In this document: piece after piece, positions 11,811 through 23,863 of the stretch
Layout of the letters: every line of letters begins with the position of its first letter
Numbering within the stretch: position 1 is the stretch's first letter
DNA from: Anisakis pegreffii
Lineage: Eukaryota > Nematoda > Chromadorea > Rhabditida > Anisakidae
Direction of reading: 5' to 3'
Length of the DNA: 64,000 nt
NCBI GenBank assembly: GCA_035041965.1
Contig: JAPYMA010003046.1
Span: forward strand, 1 to 64,000
Position numbers and translations under genes: made by a program
Notes under the pieces: generated by a model
The model's database searches: none
What the model saw: only the letters and a program-made list of their open reading frames with translations
What the model was told of the DNA's origin: nothing

Positions 11811-13456
11811 AGTCATTTATTTATTCCTTTATCATTATTCGAACCTGCACTAACACCTGTATGAACCGTTGTGGGATATTTTATTAGAAATGATGTCGAT
11901 ATTGAATCATGTTGATATTGAGTAATGAATTTCCAAATCCGATACTTTACACTGTGACAACTCATGTGAAATATTCTATATCCATTTGTTTTATATTACT
12001 CTGAAAGCGTTTACTCATGCATTTTTTATTGTGCCTGCCTCGACTATACATAACATGAACACTGTGCTTTGCATATTTCTTGATTTCATTAATAACATTT
12101 GGTATTGCATGGTTGAGATGTTGTGATAAGTCGTCACACAGATATCTGCCAATAAGCAGAAATTTAATGTTTTTAATCAAATTTTCATATCTGCAATAGC
12201 ATCATTGAAAACAATGAAATTATAAATCTTTATTTCCAATAGCTCTCAATGATGGAATATCGAATTGACAACTTTAAAAGATCAACGACACAAAAGTTCA
12301 CGTAAACAATTGTAGTGATAAGCTGCAGTCACCTGACTGTTTTTGCATGATATTAATAAATAATAAAAGATCATGATCCAACTCTACTATTGTACTCTTA
12401 CCATTCAAGCATGACAAAGTGAAACAAGCACATATTCTAAGAGTTACGAATTCATTTGTTCTAGCATTAAAGCTACGTGTAAAGGTTGGTAACACGAATG
12501 CATACAACGTTTATCGATTAAGAGGACAGAGCAATCACCTTCAGCTAATCAGAATCGAAAAAGTAGTCAAAACAAAAACTTCGAAAACAAAAAAGCTTCA
12601 TTTGCATTGGAGAGTTTGTTGCACTCAAACTGAAGAGTTGATGATCGAATTCGATATCACACTGAAATAAGTGCTTATTCTTATTATCAAAAAAAATGTA
12701 AAATCATCCCTATGAAATAATTCATCGTACGAATAAACTGCCCAGGAACCATAGCAATGGAGTTATCGGCAAAGAATAACTAATATAAATTATTTGGATG
12801 AAACTGCTGAACAAACGATGCTCCCTCTTTCTTGTTCTCCATCCTTAATACAATGCTAATTGACATGGTTGCTAATTATGAGTTTGTTGCATGGAAATGA
12901 TCACCACATAGAAACTTTCGATTTTTGTTGTTTCCGTTGAATATCTTTGAAAACCGATATTATGTAATTCTTAAAGTGCAATAAAGTATAACCCTTACCG
13001 AAATGAGTTCAAGTTGTTTCACCGCAAACGGCTGCATTCCCTTACCAATTGTAACGCAGAAAACCATAATGAAGAGCTACCAACATCAGGTTCATTCAAA
13101 AATTCATCATTCGTATGGAGAAACGAGAGCCGATGATGAGATATGCCTGAAAGAGAATGAAACCAATTCAAATGCATTCACTTAAACTTTCACTTTTTTT
13201 CATAAACGGGAAACAATGTATGAACAGATTATTACGAGATTAAAACACCGAACGCAAATTTTGAACGTGATTGCAGAATATCCAGCGGTTATCTCACGAG
13301 TATCCATGAAACTTGCAAAACAAGCATCAAGCTTATCTCACAATCAAGACAATTTATTCGCATTACGCCAAACGGCTTATTACAGTTCATTTGCATTGGG
13401 GAAAGTTTGTTGCACTCAAATTGACGGGCTGATAATCGAACAGAGTACAAAATGCA
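11811..13456. other. Spacer with one short internal duplication
   Basis: I see no gene I can support. A segment of about 57 bp is duplicated: 12595-12652 (ttcatttgcattggagagtt, tgttgcactcaaactgaag) and 13384-13445 (ttcatttgcattggggaaag, tgttgcactcaaattgacg). Several ORFs of 60-85 codons occur on both strands, none with a domain or plausible splice partners. Confidence 0.45.
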
Positions 13457-13848
13457 CGGAGAATTATAAATGAGAGCGAATCAGTGATATGGCTGAAGTG
13501 AATGAGAAAAAAGGCATGATGTAATGATAAACTGATGAAAAGGAACGAGAGCGGTAAGACATCATGGAAATTAAACATGAAAATCGTTTATAGACTGTGG
13601 GAGGAGAGTTGTATATGGAAGCATGAAAAGCGTGTACGCCTTCTGAATAACTCCTTCTACTAGAAGCTACTCTCCTGTACTCTATCAACTCCACACATTC
13701 TATTTTCAGTTTTCATTCCCGATTACAGTGATGTCTCATCACTCTCGTACCTTGTTTGACTGATAACATTACAGTTCCATTATGGCATGATACTTTTCTC
13801 ATTCACTTCAGACGCATCAATGATTCGCTCTCATTTATAATTCTCTCC
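13457..13848. mobile_element. Foldback (long imperfect palindrome) element, about 390 bp
   Basis: The left end ggagaattataaatgagagc and the right end gctctcatttataattctcc are inverted copies. The complementarity continues inward almost to the centre near 13650: gaatcagtgat..ggctgaagtgaatgag pairs with ctcattcacttcagacgcatcaatgattc, then cgagagcggtaagacat with atgtctcatcactctcg, then catgaaaa with ttttcatt. The whole unit could fold into one imperfect hairpin. This is the architecture of a foldback element or hairpin MITE. Its right terminal 50 bp is also the left end of the duplicated blocks at 4731 and 13797. Confidence 0.65.
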
Positions 13849-14640
13849 AAAATCTGAATTCTGTTCATTTCATCACCTCGCATTTTAAATGCAGTTTGAT
13901 TTCTACAAGAAATGGTACGTGTAAAACGATTCGCCACAACAAATAAAACAATTGAGATGCATAATCATCAAGTCCGATGTAATCATGATATCTCACACAA
14001 TCCGAATTTCTCGATTCTCAACGAAGTTAGCAGTGCACCACAATATAACAAGGATTAGTGGACAGCAGTGCTATTATGCAGACTGCATTCTTGCTAGAAT
14101 GATCTTTCAGCAAAAATCGACGTGAATAAATTTCTTTCAGCCAGTATAAATCCCGCTATTATGGCTTGTCACAACCAATTCTTCGAGATTTAAGACGCAG
14201 TACTTGTTTCAAGTAAATTACTGCAAAATTCTCTCATATTCATTACAAAATTCGAAAATTCCAAACCCTGCAATTTTCAGAATATCGCAATTCTTGGTAC
14301 ATCGAGCCCAGAGAAGAACCGTTTAAATCTTTGATTACATCCCGAAAGCTTTCCAGAAATATGCATAACATATTGTTGAAATATCTCTTAACCATCGAAA
14401 GATTAGTAAAAATTGGAATTCAGGAAATTTGAGGCAGATATCCGCATTTTAATCGAATTGAACGTGTACGGATGAGTTATGGTTGCATCGAAAGTTTCTT
14501 GACTGATGACTTCAGTGGTACAACCTTCATCGAAATGTCGCAAATCCATATTGAAGATTCTTAAATTTCCTCGTAATTTTAAACCGACAACGATGAAGAA
14601 ACACATCATTTGCAGTCGCAAATAATCTCATATTACTAGT
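13797..14640. repeat. Dispersed block, copy 2 (paired with 4731-5740)
   Basis: Second copy of the block described at 4731-5740, lacking the GC-rich insert. Shared landmarks include tgcagactgcattcttgcta, cttgtcacaaccaattcttc, gcccagagaagaaccgttta and catttgcagtcgcaaataat. Like copy 1 it lies on the left flank of satellite DNA, here 450 bp from the array edge. Its left end overlaps the right arm of the foldback element. Confidence 0.8.
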
Positions 14641-14819
14641 CTACGGCTAACTATTGAGAGGAGTCCTTGTACTTGGTGAAGCGCAGTGTGGAACACGATT
14701 CTATAATTAAACATGCAGCAATCCGTACCAAATAAGTACTGAGTGAATTTGCATATCACTGAATTGTTCTCGATCATCAAATGAGCACTGATTTTCATAG
14801 ATATTGCATTTGATTTGAA
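14641..14819. other. Short spacer between dispersed repeats
   Basis: About 180 bp joining the end of dispersed block copy 2 to the second paired repeat. I see no feature in it. Confidence 0.4.
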
Positions 14820-15095
14820 CTCTAAGATGTCAAAAGAGGAAATCATTTCCATGGTTAAGGTAAACGGCTGCTTGATTCGTTGGTGAGCTTTTGTTTAAAC
14901 ATGATACAGACAAATACAGAAGTCGTGCAATATACGAGCGTGTCATTCACGGGCCGAACACAATTCCTGTGCGTACTGTAAATTTATATCGCAGCTACCA
15001 TAATTAACATGCTAATAAATGGATATAATTTATTTATTCGTGCTACGATCTCGACTACTTACAGATGCTGTTCACTCAAATTTTCGTGACTTATA
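14820..15095. repeat. Dispersed repeat, copy 2 (paired with 11525-11810)
   Basis: Second copy of the element at 11525-11810, in the same orientation. It begins with actctaagatgtcaaaagag and ends with aaattttcgtgactt, after which satellite-type sequence (acaatattctgaatctagagg) starts directly. It therefore abuts the main satellite array. Confidence 0.75.
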
Positions 15096-15122
15096 AAATA
15101 TACAATATTCTGAATCTAGAGG

Positions 15123-15222
15123 NNNNNNNNNNNNNNNNNNNNNNNNNNNNNNNNNNNNNNNNNNNNNNNNNNNNNNNNNNNNNNNNNNNNNNNNNNNNNN
15201 NNNNNNNNNNNNNNNNNNNNNN
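15123..15222. other. Assembly gap, 100 N
   Basis: Exactly 100 undetermined bases, the conventional placeholder for a gap of unknown length. It lies inside the first satellite monomer, so the true size of the array is unknown. The sequence on both sides is satellite-like. Confidence 0.98.
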
Positions 15223-18200
15223 GACAGTTAACTCGATCATTGCAATCCGTCTATTGTCATATGAACGTGTTGATTGCTCTATAGTGATCAATTTGTGTGA
15301 ATAAGCGCGACTGCGCCATCTAATTGAGATTGGTCTAACAAAATGGCTATAGTTCCTCAGGATAGCAAAATCGCTCGACAACATATATATTTTTCTGAAT
15401 GAGGAGATCCAGCTGGATGGGCTGATGCAGAAAAATTCATATGTTACTGGGCAAACTTGAGCTTACGGTAGCCTTGAATGTGCCACCCGAGACTTTATTG
15501 ACAAAATGCCTATATCTCCTCAACTAAGAAAAATTGCCCGGTAAAATTTGTAGTATTCTGAACCTACAGATTCTGCTGGTTCGAACGGTGAAAAGAAATC
15601 CACACGTTTTCAGGCAGACCTGAGAAGACACCAGTTAACTCGAACATTGCAATCCGTCTATTGTCATATGAACGTGTTGATTGCTCTATAGTGATCAATT
15701 TGTGTGAATAAGCGCGACTGCGCCATCTAATTGAGATTGGTCTAACAAAATGGCTATAGTTCCTCAGGAGAGCAAAATCGCTCGACAACATATATATTTT
15801 TCTGAATGAGGAGATCCAGCTGGATGGGCTGATGCAGAAAAATTCATATGTTACTGGGCAAACTTGAGCTTACGGTAGCCTTGAAGGTGGCACCCGATAC
15901 TTTATTCACAAAATGCCTATATCTCCTCAACTAAGCCAAATAGCCCGGTAAAATTTGTAGTATTCTGAACCTACAGGTTCTGCTGGTTCGAACGATGTAA
16001 AGAAATCCACACGTTTTCAGGCGGACCTGAGAAGACCAGTTAACTCGATCATTGCAATCCGTCTATTGTCATATGAACGTGTTGATTGCTCTATAGTGAT
16101 CAATTTGTGTGAATAAGCGCGACTGCGCCATCTAATTGAGATTGGTCTAACAAAATGGCTATAGTTCCTCAGGAGAGCAAAATCGCTCGACAACATATAT
16201 ATTTTTCTGAATGAGGAGATCCAGCTGGATGGGCTGATGCAGAAAAATTCATATGTTACTGGGCAAACTTGAGCTTACGGTAGCCTTGAAGGTGGCACCC
16301 GATACTTTATTCACAAAATGCCTATATCTCCTCAACTAAGCCAAATAGCCCGGTAAAATTTGTAGTATTCTGAACCTACAGGTTCTGCTGGTTCGAACGA
16401 TGTAAAGAAATCCACACGTTTTCAGGCGGACCTGAGAAGACAGTTAACTCGATCATTGCAATCCGTCTATTGTCATATGAACGTGTTGATTGCTCTATAG
16501 TGATCAATTTGTGTGAATAAGCGCGACTGCGCCATCTAATTGAGATTGGTCTAACAAAATGGCTATAGTTCCTCAGGATAGCAAAATCGCTCGACAACAT
16601 ATATATTTTTCTGAATGAGGAGATCCAGCTGGATGGGCTGATGCAGAAAAATTCATATGTTACTGGGCAAACTTGAGCTTACGGTAGCCTTGAAGGTGGC
16701 ACCCGATACTTTATTCACAAAATGCCTATATCTCCTCAACTAAGCCAAATAGCCCGGTAAAATTTGTAGTATTCTGAACCTACAGGTTCTGCTGGTTCGA
16801 ACGATGTAAAGAAATCCACACGTTTTCAGGCGGACCTGAGAAGACAGTTAACTCGATCATTGCAATCCGTCTATTGTCATATGAACGTGTTGATTGCTCT
16901 ATAGTGATCAATTTGTGTGAATAAGCGCGACTGCGCCATCTAATTGAGATTGGTCTAACAAAATGGCTATAGTTCCTCAGGATAGCAAAATCGCTCGACA
17001 ACATATATATTTTTCTGAATGAGGAGATCCAGCTGGATGGGCTGATGCAGAAAAATTCATATGTTACTGGGCAAACTTGAGCTTACGGTAGCCTTGAATG
17101 TGCCACCCGAGACTTTATTGACAAAATGCCTATATCTCCTCAACTAAGAAAAATTGCCCGGTAAAATTTGTAGTATTCTGAACCTACAGATTCTGCTGGT
17201 TCGAACGGTGAAAAGAAATCCACACGTTTTCAGGCAGACCTGAGAAGACACCAGTTAACTCGAACATTGCAATCCGTCTATTGTCATATGAACGTGTTGA
17301 TTGCTCTATAGTGATCAATTTGTGTGAATAAGCGCGACTGCGCCATCTAATTGAGATTGGTCTAACAAAATGGCTATAGTTCCTCAGGAGAGCAAAATCG
17401 CTCGACAACATATATATTTTTCTGAATGAGGAGATCCAGCTGGATGGGCTGATGCAGAAAAATTCATATGTTACTGGGCAAACTTGAGCTTACGGTAGCC
17501 TTGAAGGTGGCACCCGATACTTTATTCACAAAATGCCTATATCTCCTCAACTAAGCCAAATAGCCCGGTAAAATTTGTAGTATTCTGAACCTACAGGTTC
17601 TGCTGGTTCGAACGATGTAAAGAAATCCACACGTTTTCAGGCGGACCTGAGAAGACAGTTAACTCGATCATTGCAATCCGTCTATTGTCATATGAACGTG
17701 TTGATTGCTCTATAGTGATCAATTTGTGTGAATAAGCGCGACTGCGCCATCTAATTGAGATTGGTCTAACAAAATGGCTATAGTTCCTCAGGATAGCAAA
17801 ATCGCTCGACAACATATATATTTTTCTGAATGAGGAGATCCAGCTGGATGGGCTGATGCAGAAAAATTCATATGTTACTGGGCAAACTTGAGCTTACGGT
17901 AGCCTTGAATGTGCCACCCGAGACTTTATTGACAAAATGCCTATATCTCCTCAACTAAGAAAAATTGCCCGGTAAAATTTGTAGTATTCTGAACCTACAG
18001 ATTCTGCTGGTTCGAACGGTGAAAAGAAATCCACACGTTTTCAGGCAGACCTGAGAAGACACCAGTTAACTCGAACATTGCAATCCGTCTATTGTCATAT
18101 GAACGTGTTGATTGCTCTATAGTGATCAATTTGTGTGAATAAGCGCGACTGCGCCATCTAATTGAGATTGGTCTAACAAAATGGCTATAGTTCCTCAGGA

Positions 18201-18401
18201 TAGCAAAATCGCTCGACAACATATATATTTTTCTGAATGAGGAGATCCAGCTGGATGGGCTGATGCAGAAAAATTCATATGTTACTGGGCAAACTTGAGC
18301 TTACGGTAGCCTTGAATGTGCCACCCGAGACTTTATTGACAAAATGCCTATATCTCCTCAACTAAGAAAAATTGCCCGGTAAAATTTGTAGTATTCTGAA
18401 C

Positions 18402-21400
18402 CTACAGATTCTGCTGGTTCGAACGGTGAAAAGAAATCCACACGTTTTCAGGCAGACCTGAGAAGACACCAGTTAACTCGAACATTGCAATCCGTCTATT
18501 GTCATATGAACGTGTTGATTGCTCTATAGTGATCAATTTGTGTGAATAAGCGCGACTGCGCCATCTAATTGAGATTGGTCTAACAAAATGGCTATAGTTC
18601 CTCAGGAGAGCAAAATCGCTCGACAACATATATATTTTTCTGAATGAGGAGATCCAGCTGGATGGGCTGATGCAGAAAAATTCATATGTTACTGGGCAAA
18701 CTTGAGCTTACGGTAGCCTTGAAGGTGGCACCCGATACTTTATTCACAAAATGCCTATATCTCCTCAACTAAGCCAAATAGCCCGGTAAAATTTGTAGTA
18801 TTCTGAACCTACAGGTTCTGCTGGTTCGAACGATGTAAAGAAATCCACACGTTTTCAGGCGGACCTGAGAAGACAGTTAACTCGATCATTGCAATCCGTC
18901 TATTGTCATATGAACGTGTTGATTGCTCTATAGTGATCAATTTGTGTGAATAAGCGCGACTGCGCCATCTAATTGAGATTGGTCTAACAAAATGGCTATA
19001 GTTCCTCAGGATAGCAAAATCGCTCGACAACATATATATTTTTCTGAATGAGGAGATCCAGCTGGATGGGCTGATGCAGAAAAATTCATATGTTACTGGG
19101 CAAACTTGAGCTTACGGTAGCCTTGAATGTGCCACCCGAGACTTTATTGACAAAATGCCTATATCTCCTCAACTAAGAAAAATTGCCCGGTAAAATTTGT
19201 AGTATTCTGAACCTACAGATTCTGCTGGTTCGAACGGTGAAAAGAAATCCACACGTTTTCAGGCAGACCTGAGAAGACACCAGTTAACTCGAACATTGCA
19301 ATCCGTCTATTGTCATATGAACGTGTTGATTGCTCTATAGTGATCAATTTGTGTGAATAAGCGCGACTGCGCCATCTAATTGAGATTGGTCTAACAAAAT
19401 GGCTATAGTTCCTCAGGAGAGCAAAATCGCTCGACAACATATATATTTTTCTGAATGAGGAGATCCAGCTGGATGGGCTGATGCAGAAAAATTCATATGT
19501 TACTGGGCAAACTTGAGCTTACGGTAGCCTTGAAGGTGGCACCCGATACTTTATTCACAAAATGCCTATATCTCCTCAACTAAGCCAAATAGCCCGGTAA
19601 AATTTGTAGTATTCTGAACCTACAGGTTCTGCTGGTTCGAACGATGTAAAGAAATCCACACGTTTTCAGGCGGACCTGAGAAGACAGTTAACTCGATCAT
19701 TGCAATCCGTCTATTGTCATATGAACGTGTTGATTGCTCTATAGTGATCAATTTGTGTGAATAAGCGCGACTGCGCCATCTAATTGAGATTGGTCTAACA
19801 AAATGGCTATAGTTCCTCAGGATAGCAAAATCGCTCGACAACATATATATTTTTCTGAATGAGGAGATCCAGCTGGATGGGCTGATGCAGAAAAATTCAT
19901 ATGTTACTGGGCAAACTTGAGCTTACGGTAGCCTTGAATGTGCCACCCGAGACTTTATTGACAAAATGCCTATATCTCCTCAACTAAGAAAAATTGCCCG
20001 GTAAAATTTGTAGTATTCTGAACCTACAGATTCTGCTGGTTCGAACGGTGAAAAGAAATCCACACGTTTTCAGGCAGACCTGAGAAGACACCAGTTAACT
20101 CGAACATTGCAATCCGTCTATTGTCATATGAACGTGTTGATTGCTCTATAGTGATCAATTTGTGTGAATAAGCGCGACTGCGCCATCTAATTGAGATTGG
20201 TCTAACAAAATGGCTATAGTTCCTCAGGAGAGCAAAATCGCTCGACAACATATATATTTTTCTGAATGAGGAGATCCAGCTGGATGGGCTGATGCAGAAA
20301 AATTCATATGTTACTGGGCAAACTTGAGCTTACGGTAGCCTTGAAGGTGGCACCCGATACTTTATTCACAAAATGCCTATATCTCCTCAACTAAGCCAAA
20401 TAGCCCGGTAAAATTTGTAGTATTCTGAACCTACAGGTTCTGCTGGTTCGAACGATGTAAAGAAATCCACACGTTTTCAGGCGGACCTGAGAAGACAGTT
20501 AACTCGATCATTGCAATCCGTCTATTGTCATATGAACGTGTTGATTGCTCTATAGTGATCAATTTGTGTGAATAAGCGCGACTGCGCCATCTAATTGAGA
20601 TTGGTCTAACAAAATGGCTATAGTTCCTCAGGATAGCAAAATCGCTCGACAACATATATATTTTTCTGAATGAGGAGATCCAGCTGGATGGGCTGATGCA
20701 GAAAAATTCATATGTTACTGGGCAAACTTGAGCTTACGGTAGCCTTGAATGTGCCACCCGAGACTTTATTGACAAAATGCCTATATCTCCTCAACTAAGA
20801 AAAATTGCCCGGTAAAATTTGTAGTATTCTGAACCTACAGATTCTGCTGGTTCGAACGGTGAAAAGAAATCCACACGTTTTCAGGCAGACCTGAGAAGAC
20901 ACCAGTTAACTCGAACATTGCAATCCGTCTATTGTCATATGAACGTGTTGATTGCTCTATAGTGATCAATTTGTGTGAATAAGCGCGACTGCGCCATCTA
21001 ATTGAGATTGGTCTAACAAAATGGCTATAGTTCCTCAGGAGAGCAAAATCGCTCGACAACATATATATTTTTCTGAATGAGGAGATCCAGCTGGATGGGC
21101 TGATGCAGAAAAATTCATATGTTACTGGGCAAACTTGAGCTTACGGTAGCCTTGAAGGTGGCACCCGATACTTTATTCACAAAATGCCTATATCTCCTCA
21201 ACTAAGCCAAATAGCCCGGTAAAATTTGTAGTATTCTGAACCTACAGGTTCTGCTGGTTCGAACGATGTAAAGAAATCCACACGTTTTCAGGCGGACCTG
21301 AGAAGACAGTTAACTCGATCATTGCAATCCGTCTATTGTCATATGAACGTGTTGATTGCTCTATAGTGATCAATTTGTGTGAATAAGCGCGACTGCGCCA

Positions 21401-23674
21401 TCTAATTGAGATTGGTCTAACAAAATGGCTATAGTTCCTCAGGATAGCAAAATCGCTCGACAACATATATATTTTTCTGAATGAGGAGATCCAGCTGGAT
21501 GGGCTGATGCAGAAAAATTCATATGTTACTGGGCAAACTTGAGCTTACGGTAGCCTTGAATGTGCCACCCGAGACTTTATTGACAAAATGCCTATATCTC
21601 CTCAACTAAGAAAAATTGCCCGGTAAAATTTGTAGTATTCTGAACCTACAGATTCTGCTGGTTCGAACGGTGAAAAGAAATCCACACGTTTTCAGGCAGA
21701 CCTGAGAAGACACCAGTTAACTCGAACATTGCAATCCGTCTATTGTCATATGAACGTGTTGATTGCTCTATAGTGATCAATTTGTGTGAATAAGCGCGAC
21801 TGCGCCATCTAATTGAGATTGGTCTAACAAAATGGCTATAGTTCCTCAGGAGAGCAAAATCGCTCGACAACATATATATTTTTCTGAATGAGGAGATCCA
21901 GCTGGATGGGCTGATGCAGAAAAATTCATATGTTACTGGGCAAACTTGAGCTTACGGTAGCCTTGAAGGTGGCACCCGATACTTTATTCACAAAATGCCT
22001 ATATCTCCTCAACTAAGCCAAATAGCCCGGTAAAATTTGTAGTATTCTGAACCTACAGGTTCTGCTGGTTCGAACGATGTAAAGAAATCCACACGTTTTC
22101 AGGCGGACCTGAGAAGACAGTTAACTCGATCATTGCAATCCGTCTATTGTCATATGAACGTGTTGATTGCTCTATAGTGATCAATTTGTGTGAATAAGCG
22201 CGACTGCGCCATCTAATTGAGATTGGTCTAACAAAATGGCTATAGTTCCTCAGGATAGCAAAATCGCTCGACAACATATATATTTTTCTGAATGAGGAGA
22301 TCCAGCTGGATGGGCTGATGCAGAAAAATTCATATGTTACTGGGCAAACTTGAGCTTACGGTAGCCTTGAATGTGCCACCCGAGACTTTATTGACAAAAT
22401 GCCTATATCTCCTCAACTAAGAAAAATTGCCCGGTAAAATTTGTAGTATTCTGAACCTACAGATTCTGCTGGTTCGAACGGTGAAAAGAAATCCACACGT
22501 TTTCAGGCAGACCTGAGAAGACACCAGTTAACTCGAACATTGCAATCCGTCTATTGTCATATGAACGTGTTGATTGCTCTATAGTGATCAATTTGTGTGA
22601 ATAAGCGCGACTGCGCCATCTAATTGAGATTGGTCTAACAAAATGGCTATAGTTCCTCAGGAGAGCAAAATCGCTCGACAACATATATATTTTTCTGAAT
22701 GAGGAGATCCAGCTGGATGGGCTGATGCAGAAAAATTCATATGTTACTGGGCAAACTTGAGCTTACGGTAGCCTTGAAGGTGGCACCCGATACTTTATTC
22801 ACAAAATGCCTATATCTCCTCAACTAAGCCAAATAGCCCGGTAAAATTTGTAGTATTCTGAACCTACAGGTTCTGCTGGTTCGAACGATGTAAAGAAATC
22901 CACACGTTTTCAGGCGGACCTGAGAAGACAGTTAACTCGATCATTGCAATCCGTCTATTGTCATATGAACGTGTTGATTGCTCTATAGTGATCAATTTGT
23001 GTGAATAAGCGCGACTGCGCCATCTAATTGAGATTGGTCTAACAAAATGGCTATAGTTCCTCAGGATAGCAAAATCGCTCGACAACATATATATTTTTCT
23101 GAATGAGGAGATCCAGCTGGATGGGCTGATGCAGAAAAATTCATATGTTACTGGGCAAACTTGAGCTTACGGTAGCCTTGAATGTGCCACCCGAGACTTT
23201 ATTGACAAAATGCCTATATCTCCTCAACTAAGAAAAATTGCCCGGTAAAATTTGTAGTATTCTGAACCTACAGATTCTGCTGGTTCGAACGGTGAAAAGA
23301 AATCCACACGTTTTCAGGCAGACCTGAGAAGACACCAGTTAACTCGAACATTGCAATCCGTCTATTGTCATATGAACGTGTTGATTGCTCTATAGTGATC
23401 AATTTGTGTGAATAAGCGCGACTGCGCCATCTAATTGAGATTGGTCTAACAAAATGGCTATAGTTCCTCAGGATAGCAAAATCGCTCGACAACATATATA
23501 TTTTTCTGAATGAGGAGATCCAGCTGGATGGGCTGATGCAGAAAAATTCATATGTTACTGGGCAAACTTGAGCTTACGGTAGCCTTGAAGGTGGCACCCG
23601 ATACTTTATTCACAAAATGCCTATATCTCCTCAACTAAGCCAAATAGCCCGGTAAAATTTGTAGTATTCTGAAC
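18402..23674. repeat. 811-bp higher-order repeat within array B
   Basis: From 18402 to 23268 the monomer starts alternate strictly by 407 and 404 bp (18402, 18809, 19213, 19620, 20024, 20431, 20835, 21242, 21646, 22053, 22457, 22864, 23268). Subtype-specific bases alternate with them: ggagagc in the 407 type and ggatagc in the 404 type, and ggtggcacccgat after the 407 type and tgtgccacccgag after the 404 type. This makes about six copies of a two-monomer, 811-bp unit. The final monomer (23268) is a recombinant that carries ggatagc in a 407-bp frame. Confidence 0.85.
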
Positions 23675-23863
23675 CTACCAACATATATATTTTTCTGAAT
23701 GAGGAGATCCAGCTGGATGGGCTGATGCAGAAAAATTCATATGTTACTGGGCAAACTTGAGCTTACGGTAGCCTTGAAGGTGGCACCCGATACTTTATTC
23801 ACAAAATGCCTATATCTCCTCAACTAAGCCAAATAGCCCGGTAAAATTTGTAGTATTCTGAAC
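23675..23863. repeat. Extra half-monomer at a recombination junction
   Basis: The spacing from 23268 to 23864 is 596 bp, which is one monomer plus about 189 bp. At about 23679 the sequence passes from gtattctgaacctac straight to caacatatatatttttctg, skipping the first half of a monomer and repeating the second half. This is the product expected of unequal exchange between misaligned half-units. The two local duplicates of the second half appear identical. Confidence 0.8.
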
